From JABDMH01 sp964428345 (GTDB lineage Bacteria > Bacteroidota > Bacteroidia > Chitinophagales > Saprospiraceae): a DNA stretch of 64,000 bases. This document shows, piece by piece, positions 1-8,266 of the stretch. The position numbers were made by a program, and so were the translations under genes. Numbering within the stretch: the stretch's first letter is position 1; every line of letters starts with the position of its first letter. The stretch is taken from contig CAYRYD010000001.1 in NCBI GenBank assembly GCA_964428345.1, positions 124,001 through 188,000 on the forward strand, read 5' to 3'. The notes under the pieces are model-generated. The model did not search any database, was not told the DNA's origin, and was given only the letters and a program-made list of their open reading frames with translations.

Positions 1-2
1 TC

Positions 3-65
3 AATAGCATGGAACTGAATCAAACACTCAAAAAGGGCAGTCTTTACAAAATAATTATAAAATAA
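3..65 (+). CDS. possible 3' end of a gene cut by the window edge
   Basis: Frame 3 is open from the window start to a TAA at 63-65 and encodes about 20 residues ending in SLYKIIIK. The short Lys/Ile-rich tail could be the end of a gene entering from the left. The first good terminator lies 130 bases downstream, at 197-225. Nothing identifies a family, and the reading frame is too short to be convincing. Confidence 0.2.
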   Translation, partial: NSMELNQTLKKGSLYKIIIK

Positions 66-196
66 ATTGATCTTGTCTTGACTGAGTGCGGGCTAAAGAT
101 TAATTTCGTTTAGATAAAGCCTCAATTGCTTGATATAGAAACCTGTTGTGCTTTAATCTTATTTAGTTATCCTTGATTAATAAGACTTAAGTACAG

Positions 197-225
197 GCCA
201 GTTCAATCGTTGAACTGGCTTTTTT
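197..225 (+). terminator. rho-independent terminator
   Basis: A perfect 10-bp stem, GCCAGTTCAA with TTGAACTGGC, encloses a TCG loop and is followed by six T residues at 220-225. This is a textbook intrinsic terminator for rightward transcription, so a gene upstream of or at the window edge probably ends here. Confidence 0.85.
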
Positions 226-278
226 ATACTGAACATATTTGTTTTTCAACAATATTAAATAGCTCCAGCTAAACTCAC

Positions 279-306
279 GAGCTGATCTCTAACGGTCAGC
301 TCTTTT
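279..306 (+). terminator. weak terminator-like hairpin
   Basis: GAGCTGATC (279-287) pairs with GGTCAGCTC (294-302), with one G-T wobble and a six-base loop. Four T residues follow at 303-306. It may be a second, weaker rightward terminator, or an RNA structure of other purpose. Confidence 0.4.
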
Positions 307-561
307 ATTACCGGATTCAAAGCGTCCCTGGTGACAGGTCGTGACGGGTAGTCAACTCTTGATAAAGGCAGGTATTGGTACAATCCGTTGGCCGGTTACT
401 GTCAAATATTATCCTACTCAGTTCCGGATCTAACATTCAAATTCCCGAAACGATCGGAAGATCGATCGTATTTTACACATCACTCCTGATGGTTATATGT
501 TGAAATGCTGAACGGTTATCAATCATTTTTTTATGTTTGCGGGGATTTTAGATAAACGATC

Positions 562-717
562 ATGACGAGCGCTAAAGAAACATCACGAAAGTACTGGATT
601 TATACCTTCATCTCCCTCATCGCCTTTATTCTCCTGCTCATTGTGCTGCCGGAGTTTTTCTGGGTATCCCTGCCGTTCCTCCTGACATTTGGCGTCAAGG
701 CTTATGGTGCTATGTAA
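562..717 (+). CDS. small single-span membrane protein (51 aa)
   Basis: The frame starts at ATG 562 and ends at TAA 715-717. It encodes 51 residues: a short polar, basic N-terminus (MTSAKETSRKYW), then one long hydrophobic stretch from about residue 14 to 40 rich in Ile, Leu, Phe and Val, then a short tail. This is the composition of a single-pass inner-membrane protein. Its stop lies one base before the stop of the convergent SDR gene, so the two genes abut tail to tail with no room for a terminator. I do not recognise a family. It is short, but its clean membrane topology and its exact fit in the gap make it likely real. Confidence 0.5.
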   Translation: MTSAKETSRKYWIYTFISLIAFILLLIVLPEFFWVSLPFLLTFGVKAYGAM

Positions 718-718
718 A

Positions 719-1525
719 TCATACGCCACTGAACGCGCTAAAGCCACCATCAATGGGTACAATAGTACCCGTAACAAACTTTGAAGCATCGGAACAGAGG
801 AATTGCACAATACCGTTGAGTTCGTTAATGTCACCAAAACGAGCCATCGGTGTATGGGCAATAATGGTTTTGCCCCGGGATGTATAAGTGCCGTCTTCTT
901 CAGTCAGTAACCGGCGATTCTGGTTTCCGATAAAAAACCCGGGGGCGATGGCGTTGACCCGGATTCCATCACCAAATTTTTGGGCCATTTCCATGGCCAT
1001 CCACTTGGTAAGCTGATCGATCCCGGCTTTGGCCAAGCTATATCCAAAGACCCGGGTGATCGCCCGGTCGGCCGCCATGGAAGAAATATTGATAATGCTC
1101 CCGATCTTTTGCTCGGCCATCACTTTTCCAAAAATCAGGGATGGCACCACACTCCCCATCAGGTTAAGGTCAATGACCGCCTGGATGTCTTCCAGCGAGC
1201 AGTCAAAGATTGTTTGCGCAGGTGCGATGGTTGCTCCCGGAAGATTACCTCCTGCGCCATTAATCAACACGTCAAGCCGACCCCAGCGATCGAGAATTTT
1301 TTGCCTGGCCGTCACCAGTTGATCTTCTTTGGTACAATCGACCGCCAATCCCAACGGATCACTCCCATACCTGGCCAGGTCCTTCAATTTGGCCAGCACA
1401 CTCTCTTCCCGAAAACCAATGACAACAATTTTGGCACCCTGCTGGATCAAATGCTCAGCCAGTGCACCTCCCAATACACCGGATCCACCGGTAATGACAA
1501 TGACCTTCCCGGTTACCGAAAACAT
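719..1525 (-). CDS. SDR-family fructuronate reductase-like oxidoreductase
   Basis: This is a classical short-chain dehydrogenase of 268 residues. It has the NAD(P)-binding glycine motif TGGSGVLGG near residues 12-20, the NAG-like NGAGG motif near 89-93, catalytic Ser148/149, and Tyr162-x3-Lys166 in YSLAKAG. It is closest in appearance to the SDR-type D-mannonate oxidoreductase (YjmF/UxuB type), which interconverts D-fructuronate and D-mannonate. The divergent neighbour is mannonate dehydratase, the next enzyme in hexuronate breakdown, which supports this role. I chose the ATG at 1525 (MFSVTGKVIVITGG) because it aligns with the usual SDR start. A longer frame opens at 1594 but adds an atypical basic extension. 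The substrate is inferred from context. Confidence 0.85.
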   Translation of the reverse strand: MFSVTGKVIVITGGSGVLGGALAEHLIQQGAKIVVIGFREESVLAKLKDLARYGSDPLGLAVDCTKEDQLVTARQKILDRWGRLDVLINGAGGNLPGATIAPAQTIFDCSLEDIQAVIDLNLMGSVVPSLIFGKVMAEQKIGSIINISSMAADRAITRVFGYSLAKAGIDQLTKWMAMEMAQKFGDGIRVNAIAPGFFIGNQNRRLLTEEDGTYTSRGKTIIAHTPMARFGDINELNGIVQFLCSDASKFVTGTIVPIDGGFSAFSGV

Positions 1526-1678
1526 TTCTTTCAAGTTATTTTCTATTTGGCGCCTTAAGATAACAGCAAATATTCTAAATGGGAACTTATTCACTACCTA
1601 AATAGTAGGGTCACGCAAACGATTGTTTTGATACAAGATTCCTGATCACCCAATCTGAATTTTCCCGTTATTTACGAC

Positions 1679-2854
1679 ATGAAATATCTGGAACAAACCA
1701 TGCGCTGGTACGGACCAAATGATGCCGTACCCCTGGCTCACATTCGTCAGGCAGGCGCGACGGGCATTGTCACTGCCTTGCACCACATTGACATTGGTCA
1801 TGTATGGCCAATAGAAGAGATTAAGTTGCGTAAAGAACTGATTGAAAAAGCCGGAATGAACTGGAGCGTGGTGGAAAGTGTCAACGTCCACGAATCCATT
1901 AAGATTGCCGCTCCAGACCGGGACCAGTACATTGACTGGTACCGGCAGACCATTGCCCATCTCGCAGCGTGCGGAATCAGGACGATATGTTACAACTTCA
2001 TGCCGGTACTTGACTGGTCACGAACCGATCTGGTCTATACTTTGCCGGATGGTTCGAAGGCGTTGCGGTTTGAACGGATTGCCCTGATCGCCTTTGACCT
2101 TTATATACTCCAAAGACCCGAAGCACTGCAGGATTATCCGGAAGATGATATCCGGAGGGCGAAAATTTATTTCGATCAGCTGAATGAATCCCAGAGGAGC
2201 ATTCTTCAGGCAAATGTAACTATGGGGCTGCCCGGTGGCGCAAGGGGGTACACGCTCGAGGAGGTGCAGGAGCGACTGGATACCTACCGGGACATTGATG
2301 ATGCCGAACTACGGAAAAATCTCAAATATTTTCTAAAGCACGTTGTGGAAGTTGCCGAAGAACATCAGGTGCGATTAACCATTCATCCGGATGACCCCCC
2401 CTTTCCTTTATTGGGCCTACCCCGGATTGTAAGCACTGAAGCCGATGCCCTGGAGTTGGTGACCGCTGTACCTTCACCAGCCAATGGGCTTTGCCTTTGT
2501 ACGGGATCCTATGGGGTAAGGCCGGATAATGACCTGCCCGGAATGGCCACCCGGTTAGCACCGCACATTCATTTTATTCATCTCAGGAATGTCAAACGGG
2601 AAACGGATGGCAATTTTTTCGAGGCTGACCACCTGGATGGTGAGACCGATATGTATGCAGTGATGAAAGCTCTGTGTGCCGAACAACAGAGACGGGACCT
2701 CCCAATACCCATGCGACCGGACCACGGACATGCCATGTTGGATGACCTTGAAAAGATCACCAATCCCGGATACACAGCCATTGGCAGATTGAGAGGATTG
2801 GCCGAATTACGGGGTCTGGAGCATGCCATCCTGAGAGTCTTTCATCAGCAATAA
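1679..2854 (+). CDS. uxuA: mannonate dehydratase UxuA
   Basis: The 391-residue protein is full length for UxuA, which dehydrates D-mannonate to 2-keto-3-deoxy-D-gluconate in the cytoplasm using a divalent metal. Family hallmarks seen are the N-terminal MRWYGPNDAVPLAHIRQAG, the ALHHI segment, the YNFMPVLDWSRT block near residue 105-116, IHPDDPP near 238, CTGSYG near 275, and the C-terminal RPDHGHAML segment with metal-binding His and Asp. It is transcribed away from the SDR oxidoreductase, with about 150 bases between the two starts. Together they would convert fructuronate to 2-keto-3-deoxygluconate, so the organism probably uses uronates from algal or plant polysaccharides. Confidence 0.95.
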   Translation: MKYLEQTMRWYGPNDAVPLAHIRQAGATGIVTALHHIDIGHVWPIEEIKLRKELIEKAGMNWSVVESVNVHESIKIAAPDRDQYIDWYRQTIAHLAACGIRTICYNFMPVLDWSRTDLVYTLPDGSKALRFERIALIAFDLYILQRPEALQDYPEDDIRRAKIYFDQLNESQRSILQANVTMGLPGGARGYTLEEVQERLDTYRDIDDAELRKNLKYFLKHVVEVAEEHQVRLTIHPDDPPFPLLGLPRIVSTEADALELVTAVPSPANGLCLCTGSYGVRPDNDLPGMATRLAPHIHFIHLRNVKRETDGNFFEADHLDGETDMYAVMKALCAEQQRRDLPIPMRPDHGHAMLDDLEKITNPGYTAIGRLRGLAELRGLEHAILRVFHQQ

Positions 2855-3022
2855 GCTGTCTGCAGGAAGTCTGTTTAATCTCCAGGTCCTTGTCTGATCC
2901 GGTAACTGTCAGAAAATTATGCGAAATCCGGATTCTCGCGAGTCCCTCCCGCTCAACGCAATCAGCCGGAGATACCCCTGACACTCTTGCACAACTCCTG
3001 ATATCAATCGGAGGCTACTATT

Positions 3023-3544
3023 TTACTCAAGATCCACACCAGCCTGCTGGCCCCGGAGACCCAATTCTATAACAACGGCATTTTGAACCTTTCCTTCCTG
3101 AATTTCAAACCGCAGCAAGGTTCGCATTTTATGAAACCCCTGATGTCCGCAAGCTCCTGGATTCATATAGAGACAATGATATTTTTGATCAAACATCACT
3201 CTCAGTATATGGGAATGCCCACAAACGAAAAGCCCGGGAGGATCGGAGTCCATCAACTGCCTGATCCGGCGGTCGTAACGACGGGGATATCCTCCGATAT
3301 GGGTCATGAAAATATCCAGACCTTCGAGGTCAAACCGAAGGTCTGCCGGTAGTAAAGCCCTCACGTCACGCCCATCAATGTTGCCATAAACTGCTCTCAG
3401 TGGTCTGAAATTCCGGAGCTGAAAGACAATATCCGGGTTACCAACATCCCCGGCGTGCCAAATTTCATCGCATTCGCTGAAGTGTTTAAATACAGAAGGA
3501 TCAAGATATCCGTGTGTATCTGAGAGCAGGCCAATTCGTTTCAT
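3023..3544 (-). CDS. YfcE/Mdp-like calcineurin-type metallophosphoesterase
   Basis: The 173-residue protein carries the calcineurin-like phosphoesterase motifs in order: LSDTHG at the N-terminus, HAGDVGN, GNIDGRD, MTHIGG, and CGHSH near residue 118. These supply the Asp, His and Asn ligands of a two-metal centre. The size fits the small YfcE/MJ0936 phosphodiesterase class; the natural substrate is unknown. The longer frame to 3577 would translate through a terminator hairpin, so the ATG at 3544 (MKRIGLLSDTHG) is preferred. That ATG sits directly after the T-run of the upstream gene's terminator and has no room for a ribosome-binding site. Confidence 0.9.
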   Translation of the reverse strand: MKRIGLLSDTHGYLDPSVFKHFSECDEIWHAGDVGNPDIVFQLRNFRPLRAVYGNIDGRDVRALLPADLRFDLEGLDIFMTHIGGYPRRYDRRIRQLMDSDPPGLFVCGHSHILRVMFDQKYHCLYMNPGACGHQGFHKMRTLLRFEIQEGKVQNAVVIELGLRGQQAGVDLE

Positions 3545-3572
3545 AAAAAAAAAGGCTGTATCGCTACAGCCT
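3545..3572 (-). terminator. rho-independent terminator of the T9SS protein gene
   Basis: Read on the minus strand, an 8-bp stem, AGGCTGTA with TACAGCCT, closes a four-base loop and is followed by nine T residues at 3553-3545. It lies 28 bases after the stop of the large T9SS gene. Unusually, the T-run touches the ATG of the phosphoesterase gene at 3544. Confidence 0.85.
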
Positions 3573-3600
3573 ATCAATAAATATATTGAGTTAGTTGGTA

Positions 3601-6093
3601 TTAATCCAGTAGGATCATTTTCCGGGTAAGTCTTTGACCCTGGCTCTCAATTTGATAGAAAACCAGACCATTTACCGGTAATTGATCTCTCCTGAGTGTA
3701 ACCTCCTGGTAGCCCTTCACGTAGGTTCCCTTTTGTGTGAACAATTCCCTTCCGCTGGCATCCCTGACCGAAATGCTAGCTTCACCGGCTGCCGGCAGAT
3801 AGAAGCCAATGGTCGTATAGTCTTCAAAGGGGTTCGGGCTGTTCTGATAAAGCATCAAACCTGACTGATCTGTTTCATGCCGATAGACCAGTTTCAGGTT
3901 CTGTGATTCCGACAATCCTTCTGCTTTGGCTTCCAACCCGGAAGTCGACAATCTCATGGATTTGCTGAGCGTTAACGTTTGTTTGGCTTTAATCACCAGT
4001 TCCATAATGGCATCGCCGGCTTTAAATGACCGCTCTTCCGGGTCATACCAGCTGACCACAACCGGTCCTCCTTCACCGTTCAGGTTCAGAAATTTTACAA
4101 TACCCTGCTGCCCGTCAGCTCTCAGGATCTCAACTTTGTCCGGATCCAGATCCAGTGCGAAGGTCAAGAAACTGGCATTCACGTCTTTCTCCAACACCAG
4201 AGGCACCCGGATCTCTTCACCGGCTTTTCCGATCCGGTCCATCACCAGAAGGTAGTTTTCAGGAGTAACATCACCAGAGGCTTCAATGATTTGGGTCGGG
4301 GAACCCAGGTCGCCAATTTTAATGCCTTCAAACTGCAACGACATATCTTCTCCATTGTAAACCTCCATTTCGAAGGAGGCAGGAATCTCCACCAGAAGCG
4401 GATCGATCGTGTCCGGGAAAACAAATCCCTGCTTGTAAAACTTCCAGGAAACATTGTCCGGCATCTCAATGCCCAGCATCATCTTCTCCATGGCCAGGAG
4501 ATCATAGAAGTCAATCTGTTTATTGCCATCAATATCGGCAGCAATAAGTTTCCGAGGATCTTTCAGGGACCGGATACCATCTACGTGGAGCGACAACAGA
4601 TTATAATCATACATATCAACCCCTTCCATCGGATCGGAATTCTTGCTGGGGGTGATGGTAAGTCCGCTACCCAGAACAATATTGTTAAAGGCAAAACTTC
4701 CGTTTTCATCGGTCATCTGCCTGGCCCTGCTGTTGGCAGACACTTCCACATCTTTGACCGCATTGCCCTGATCACTCATCACCTGGCCACTGACTACCCC
4801 TCCCAGGCAGGCAAAAGAATTGGCCTGAACGATGACTTCAACCATGATGTATGCAGAGTTTCCGGCTTCATCCTCAACGATAAACTTGACCTCATTGGAA
4901 CCAAAGTTTTCGCAGGTAAATACCGAAGGTTCCAGCTTAAAGACCAGGTCTTCCGGTGCCGTGCAATTATCGTAACTGCTGGAGTTGAATTCATGCGGCC
5001 AGATTTCAACCATACCTTCATTGGTATCGGTCATCATCAGGGATACCGTGAGCGATGATAATCCGATCACGGATGGAGGCGTGTTATCGACGGCCACCAC
5101 ATTAACGATAAAATCGCATTCGGTTGCATTTCCACAGATATCGAAGGCTTTAAAAGTTACCAGGGTTTTGCCCGGTTCGTAATAACCACTGGCATCATTG
5201 CCTCCATAATTCACTCCACCACCAGAATAAGAAGATCCGTAGTGATCGTCCTGAAGTTGTTTTCTGGTGTAGGAGTAAAAGACTTGTCCGCAATCATCCC
5301 TCGCCTGTAGTTTGGGAATGGTGACATATACTTTATTACCATCGCAGTCGCCACCGCTCACTTCGATATCATCCGGGCAGAAAGTGATCTCCGGAGCAAC
5401 ATCATCGTAGACATAAATTTTCTGTACATAGGTCCAGCGACCTTTATAGTGACCGCCGTATCCATGGCCGGTATACTGACACCAGTCAATCAATTCCCAG
5501 GTCCGATAAATGACTTTGCAGGGGTGATGGTAGTTATGACCATAACCATACCCGTAATCACCATGATCATACACTGAATATGGGTGCGTTTTATCGCTGT
5601 AGTTAAGACCCAGCTTGGAGCAACCATGATGCTTGAACTCGGGCCACCCATGCCCATACGGCAGGTGGTCTGGTTTGATACTCCCTGAACAATCCTTGAG
5701 GTGATAATCCTTAGGCCAGTACACATCATGGTATCCGTCAAAAGTCTCTCCATAAGGATCTTTGATGTGGATAGTCTGCGTGCACCAGTAATAGTCGTAA
5801 TGGTATTTGATTTTCCATTTCCGGATGATCTTGCCCCGTCCGCAATCATCCAGATATTTTTCGGTATAGGGTCCGTAAATAATGATGTCCTTGCCATACC
5901 CATAGGCAGGTTTGGGATAACCATAATAATCCAGATTGCTATGGAGCTCTCCACAATAGATGTAAACATGCTCCTCTGGACAATGGAACGGATTTCCGCC
6001 TAATTCTCCGGCCAGAATATTAGTGCCGGATAATGCACCAAGAGACAATGCCAAAAGACACTGCAAGAAGGTTCGCGTACTTGTCAGATTCAT
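3601..6093 (-). CDS. large T9SS-secreted protein with Tyr/His-rich N-region, HYR-like, dockerin-like and sorting domains
   Basis: The 830-residue protein has a signal peptide (about 1-29). Residues 35-230 are very rich in Tyr, His, Gly, Asp and Cys, with many YGYG, HGYG and YHH runs. Two HYR/Ig-like segments follow (about 230-425, with VTFKAFDICGNATECDF), then a carboxypeptidase-regulatory-like fold (433-480, VSGQVMSDQGNAVKDVEV). Next come a dockerin-like pair of calcium loops (488-542, DIDGNKQIDFYDLL) and a cohesin-like beta domain (about 600-720). A type A T9SS sorting domain closes the protein from about 755 (YQNSPNPFEDYTTIGFYLP, ending RKMILLD). It is therefore exported by Sec and then T9SS to the surface or medium. 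The function is unknown, and a structural or adhesive role is inference. It has its own terminator. Confidence 0.85.
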   Translation of the reverse strand: MNLTSTRTFLQCLLALSLGALSGTNILAGELGGNPFHCPEEHVYIYCGELHSNLDYYGYPKPAYGYGKDIIIYGPYTEKYLDDCGRGKIIRKWKIKYHYDYYWCTQTIHIKDPYGETFDGYHDVYWPKDYHLKDCSGSIKPDHLPYGHGWPEFKHHGCSKLGLNYSDKTHPYSVYDHGDYGYGYGHNYHHPCKVIYRTWELIDWCQYTGHGYGGHYKGRWTYVQKIYVYDDVAPEITFCPDDIEVSGGDCDGNKVYVTIPKLQARDDCGQVFYSYTRKQLQDDHYGSSYSGGGVNYGGNDASGYYEPGKTLVTFKAFDICGNATECDFIVNVVAVDNTPPSVIGLSSLTVSLMMTDTNEGMVEIWPHEFNSSSYDNCTAPEDLVFKLEPSVFTCENFGSNEVKFIVEDEAGNSAYIMVEVIVQANSFACLGGVVSGQVMSDQGNAVKDVEVSANSRARQMTDENGSFAFNNIVLGSGLTITPSKNSDPMEGVDMYDYNLLSLHVDGIRSLKDPRKLIAADIDGNKQIDFYDLLAMEKMMLGIEMPDNVSWKFYKQGFVFPDTIDPLLVEIPASFEMEVYNGEDMSLQFEGIKIGDLGSPTQIIEASGDVTPENYLLVMDRIGKAGEEIRVPLVLEKDVNASFLTFALDLDPDKVEILRADGQQGIVKFLNLNGEGGPVVVSWYDPEERSFKAGDAIMELVIKAKQTLTLSKSMRLSTSGLEAKAEGLSESQNLKLVYRHETDQSGLMLYQNSPNPFEDYTTIGFYLPAAGEASISVRDASGRELFTQKGTYVKGYQEVTLRRDQLPVNGLVFYQIESQGQRLTRKMILLD

Positions 6094-6407
6094 GGGTCAC
6101 ACACGTTTTAGGGATAAAAAATGCTCACGGTATCCGGCCATTGCCGGGTATTTCTCAAATTTCAAAATAAATCTACACAATATATTTTGCAAAACAGATG
6201 CCTAATTTGCAAGACTTTTCATATAATTATTTTAACTAAAGTCTTAATAATTAAGGCTTTACGTTTTATATATTTGACCCCCTTTCAGAAGCCGGTTGTT
6301 AAAATTTTAAGGTACCGGCAACGCGGCAAATAGCTTGTCCAACACTGAATAACCGTTGTGTAGCTTTCAGGAATTCTTCGTTAACTTCACACCGTAAAAT
6401 CAAGCGG
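6094..6407. other. divergent intergenic region between T9SS protein and peptidase genes
   Basis: This 314-base AT-rich gap separates two divergent starts, so both promoters should lie inside it. A TAACTTCA sequence at 6382-6389, 18 bases before the peptidase ATG, resembles the TAnnTTTG -7 element but misses the G. No consensus element was found for the leftward gene. No coding frame or RNA gene is evident. Confidence 0.4.
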
Positions 6408-7562
6408 ATGATTCAACGGAAAATAAGTCTACTGTTCGTCTTCCTCATAGTGACTTTTCTGCCGGGCCAAAGCCAGACCATCACTAAGGGAGGGTATCAA
6501 TTCACTTTTGCGACCAGGTTAGAAAGCGGACCGGTGGAGGATCAGGCCTCAACCGGTACGTGCTGGAGTTTCAGTACAGGATCTTTCCTGCAGACCGAGG
6601 CTCTTCGACAGGGACGAAAACCGGTCAATCTCTCTGAAATGTTTTATGTCAGGTTAAACTACCTGGAAAAGGGAGCACTTTATCTTCGCTATCAGGGCAC
6701 CAATAATTTTGATGAAGGCAGCTTAACCCATGATGTAATACGACTTTACAGGAAATTCGGTGCCATGCCGGAAACGGTTTACAGCGGGCTTACCGACCAA
6801 TCTCTCCGACATAATCACGGACGTTTAAAACAGGAATTGCACCGCTATCTGGACGACCTGGTGAACAGCCGAAACATACCGAAGGACTGGAAAAAAGGAT
6901 TTAATGCCATCCTTGACAAACATTTGGGAGAAATGCCCGATACATTCTATTATGACAATGACAAACATACCTCACTCACCTTTGCAGCAAAGTATCTGGA
7001 TGTCAATCCTAGCGATTATCTCACCCTGACATCATTCAGTCATCACAATGAGTACTCCTCCTTCATCCTCGAGATCCCAGACAACTATACCCGCGAAACC
7101 TATTTCAATGTACCTCTTGCGGACCTGGTGCGAATTACCGATCAGGCTTTGATCAACGGATATTCTGTCGTCTGGGATTGTGATGTCAGCGAAAGGGGCT
7201 TTTCTTCCAGGCAGGGCCTGGCCATTGTTCCACCAGAGGAACTGTTCGTCTCCTCAAGACAGTCGGTATTTGACGAGCCTTCTCCCGAGCTACAAATTAC
7301 TCCGGAGCTTCGGCAGGAGGAATTTGACAATTACAGTCTGACCGACGATCACCTCATGCATATTGTGGGACTTGCTCATGATCAAAAGGGAAAAACCTAT
7401 TACTATGTGAAAAATTCCTGGGGAAAGGGCACCGGCCTTGATGGTTATCTTTTTGCCTCGAAACCCTACTTCGAACTCAATACGATCAGTATCACCGTAA
7501 ACCGGAAGGCTATTCCATCCGATATCCTGGAGAAGATTGTTCCATCCGTATCGCACCCATGA
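6408..7562 (+). CDS. exported C1B (bleomycin hydrolase-like) cysteine peptidase
   Basis: The 384-residue papain-fold peptidase shows the full catalytic set: oxyanion Gln46 and Cys52 in DQASTGTCWSFS, His318 in LMHIVGLA, and Asn336 in VKNSWG. The TGTCWSF motif and the overall arrangement match family C1B, the bleomycin hydrolase/aminopeptidase C group. Unlike the cytosolic members it begins with a clear signal peptide (about residues 1-23), so it should act in the periplasm or outside. It is somewhat shorter than the usual 440-450 residues. The C-terminus does not end in the residues that make classical members aminopeptidases, so endopeptidase activity is possible. The gene stands alone. Confidence 0.88.
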   Translation: MIQRKISLLFVFLIVTFLPGQSQTITKGGYQFTFATRLESGPVEDQASTGTCWSFSTGSFLQTEALRQGRKPVNLSEMFYVRLNYLEKGALYLRYQGTNNFDEGSLTHDVIRLYRKFGAMPETVYSGLTDQSLRHNHGRLKQELHRYLDDLVNSRNIPKDWKKGFNAILDKHLGEMPDTFYYDNDKHTSLTFAAKYLDVNPSDYLTLTSFSHHNEYSSFILEIPDNYTRETYFNVPLADLVRITDQALINGYSVVWDCDVSERGFSSRQGLAIVPPEELFVSSRQSVFDEPSPELQITPELRQEEFDNYSLTDDHLMHIVGLAHDQKGKTYYYVKNSWGKGTGLDGYLFASKPYFELNTISITVNRKAIPSDILEKIVPSVSHP

Positions 7563-7693
7563 ATAGCACCCCATATTTACCCTTGCTGACCTTCCAGAGT
7601 CACTTGATCGATTATTTATCAAGGTTGGCAGGATATGGCAAACTTAGCCATCATTGAGGTTGTTGTACATGCAACAGCGTAAAACAGAATCAA

Positions 7694-8266
7694 ATGGATA
7701 ACAAAAGAGAACTTGCCCAGGAAATTGTAAAGAGTCATGTTGTATACTCCCTGGGAGCCGGATTAGTACCGGTACCCCTCCTGGACATCGCGGCTGTATC
7801 GGTCGTTCAGTTGGATATGTTAAGACAACTTGCCAAGGTATACGGAGAAGATTTCAGGGAATCGGCCGGTAAAAGCTGGATATCAGCCATCACCGGTAGC
7901 ACGATGGCCAGAATGGGAGCATCTTTGGTCAAAACGATTCCTGGTATTGGTTCGGTATTGGGAGGCGTTACGATGTCGGTGCTCAGTGGAGCCTCCACCT
8001 ACGCCACGGGGCAAGTGTTTATCTGGCATTTCAGCACCGGTGGCAATTTCATGGATTTCAACTTTGAAAAGGCCAAAGAGATCTACGAACGCGAGTTTGA
8101 AATAGGGAAAAAAGTTGCCCGGGATATGGAAAAGCAAAAAGAGACCAGGACACCTGAAGATGATGTTTACACAAAGCTGGAAAAACTGGCATCTCTGAAG
8201 GCCAAGGGAGTGATCTCCGAAGAAGACTTCAACGAGCAGAAAAAGCGATTACTGGCGGGTATCTAA
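7694..8266 (+). CDS. DUF697 membrane protein with C-terminal SHOCT domain
   Basis: The 190-residue protein contains the DUF697 (YcjF-like) membrane region: AQEIVKSHVVYSLGAGLVPVPLLDIAAV near residues 8-35, then a second Gly-rich hydrophobic span near 82-110. A charged helical linker follows. The last 30 residues (KLEKLASLKAKGVISEEDFNEQKKRLL) form a SHOCT motif, a short C-terminal oligomerisation domain. DUF697 proteins are often linked to GTPases or membrane stress, but no such partner lies here. Its last 18 bases overlap the convergent Mrr-like gene. The biochemical role is unknown. Confidence 0.8.
   Translation: MDNKRELAQEIVKSHVVYSLGAGLVPVPLLDIAAVSVVQLDMLRQLAKVYGEDFRESAGKSWISAITGSTMARMGASLVKTIPGIGSVLGGVTMSVLSGASTYATGQVFIWHFSTGGNFMDFNFEKAKEIYEREFEIGKKVARDMEKQKETRTPEDDVYTKLEKLASLKAKGVISEEDFNEQKKRLLAGI

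Larger units (their letters stand above)
66..561. other. gene-poor left-edge region with three hairpins
   Basis: No convincing coding frame is visible on either strand. The stretch holds three inverted repeats: a rho-independent terminator at 197-225, a weaker one at 279-306, and ACGATCG / CGATCGT at 450-456 and 463-469 with a six-base loop. The last lies about 90 bases before the small membrane-protein gene at 562, but its role is unknown. No tRNA-like cloverleaf was seen. Confidence 0.5.

Noticed and set aside
980..1558. Long plus-strand frame opposite the SDR gene
   Set aside because: It is an antisense shadow of a conserved SDR whose motifs are clear on the minus strand.
4291..5058. 255-residue plus-strand frame inside the T9SS gene
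   Set aside because: The minus strand has recognisable carboxypeptidase-regulatory and dockerin-like domains at this place, so this is a shadow frame.
5490..5969. 159-residue minus-strand frame within the Tyr/His-rich region
   Set aside because: It is an out-of-frame reading of the same biased codons and contains no domain of its own.
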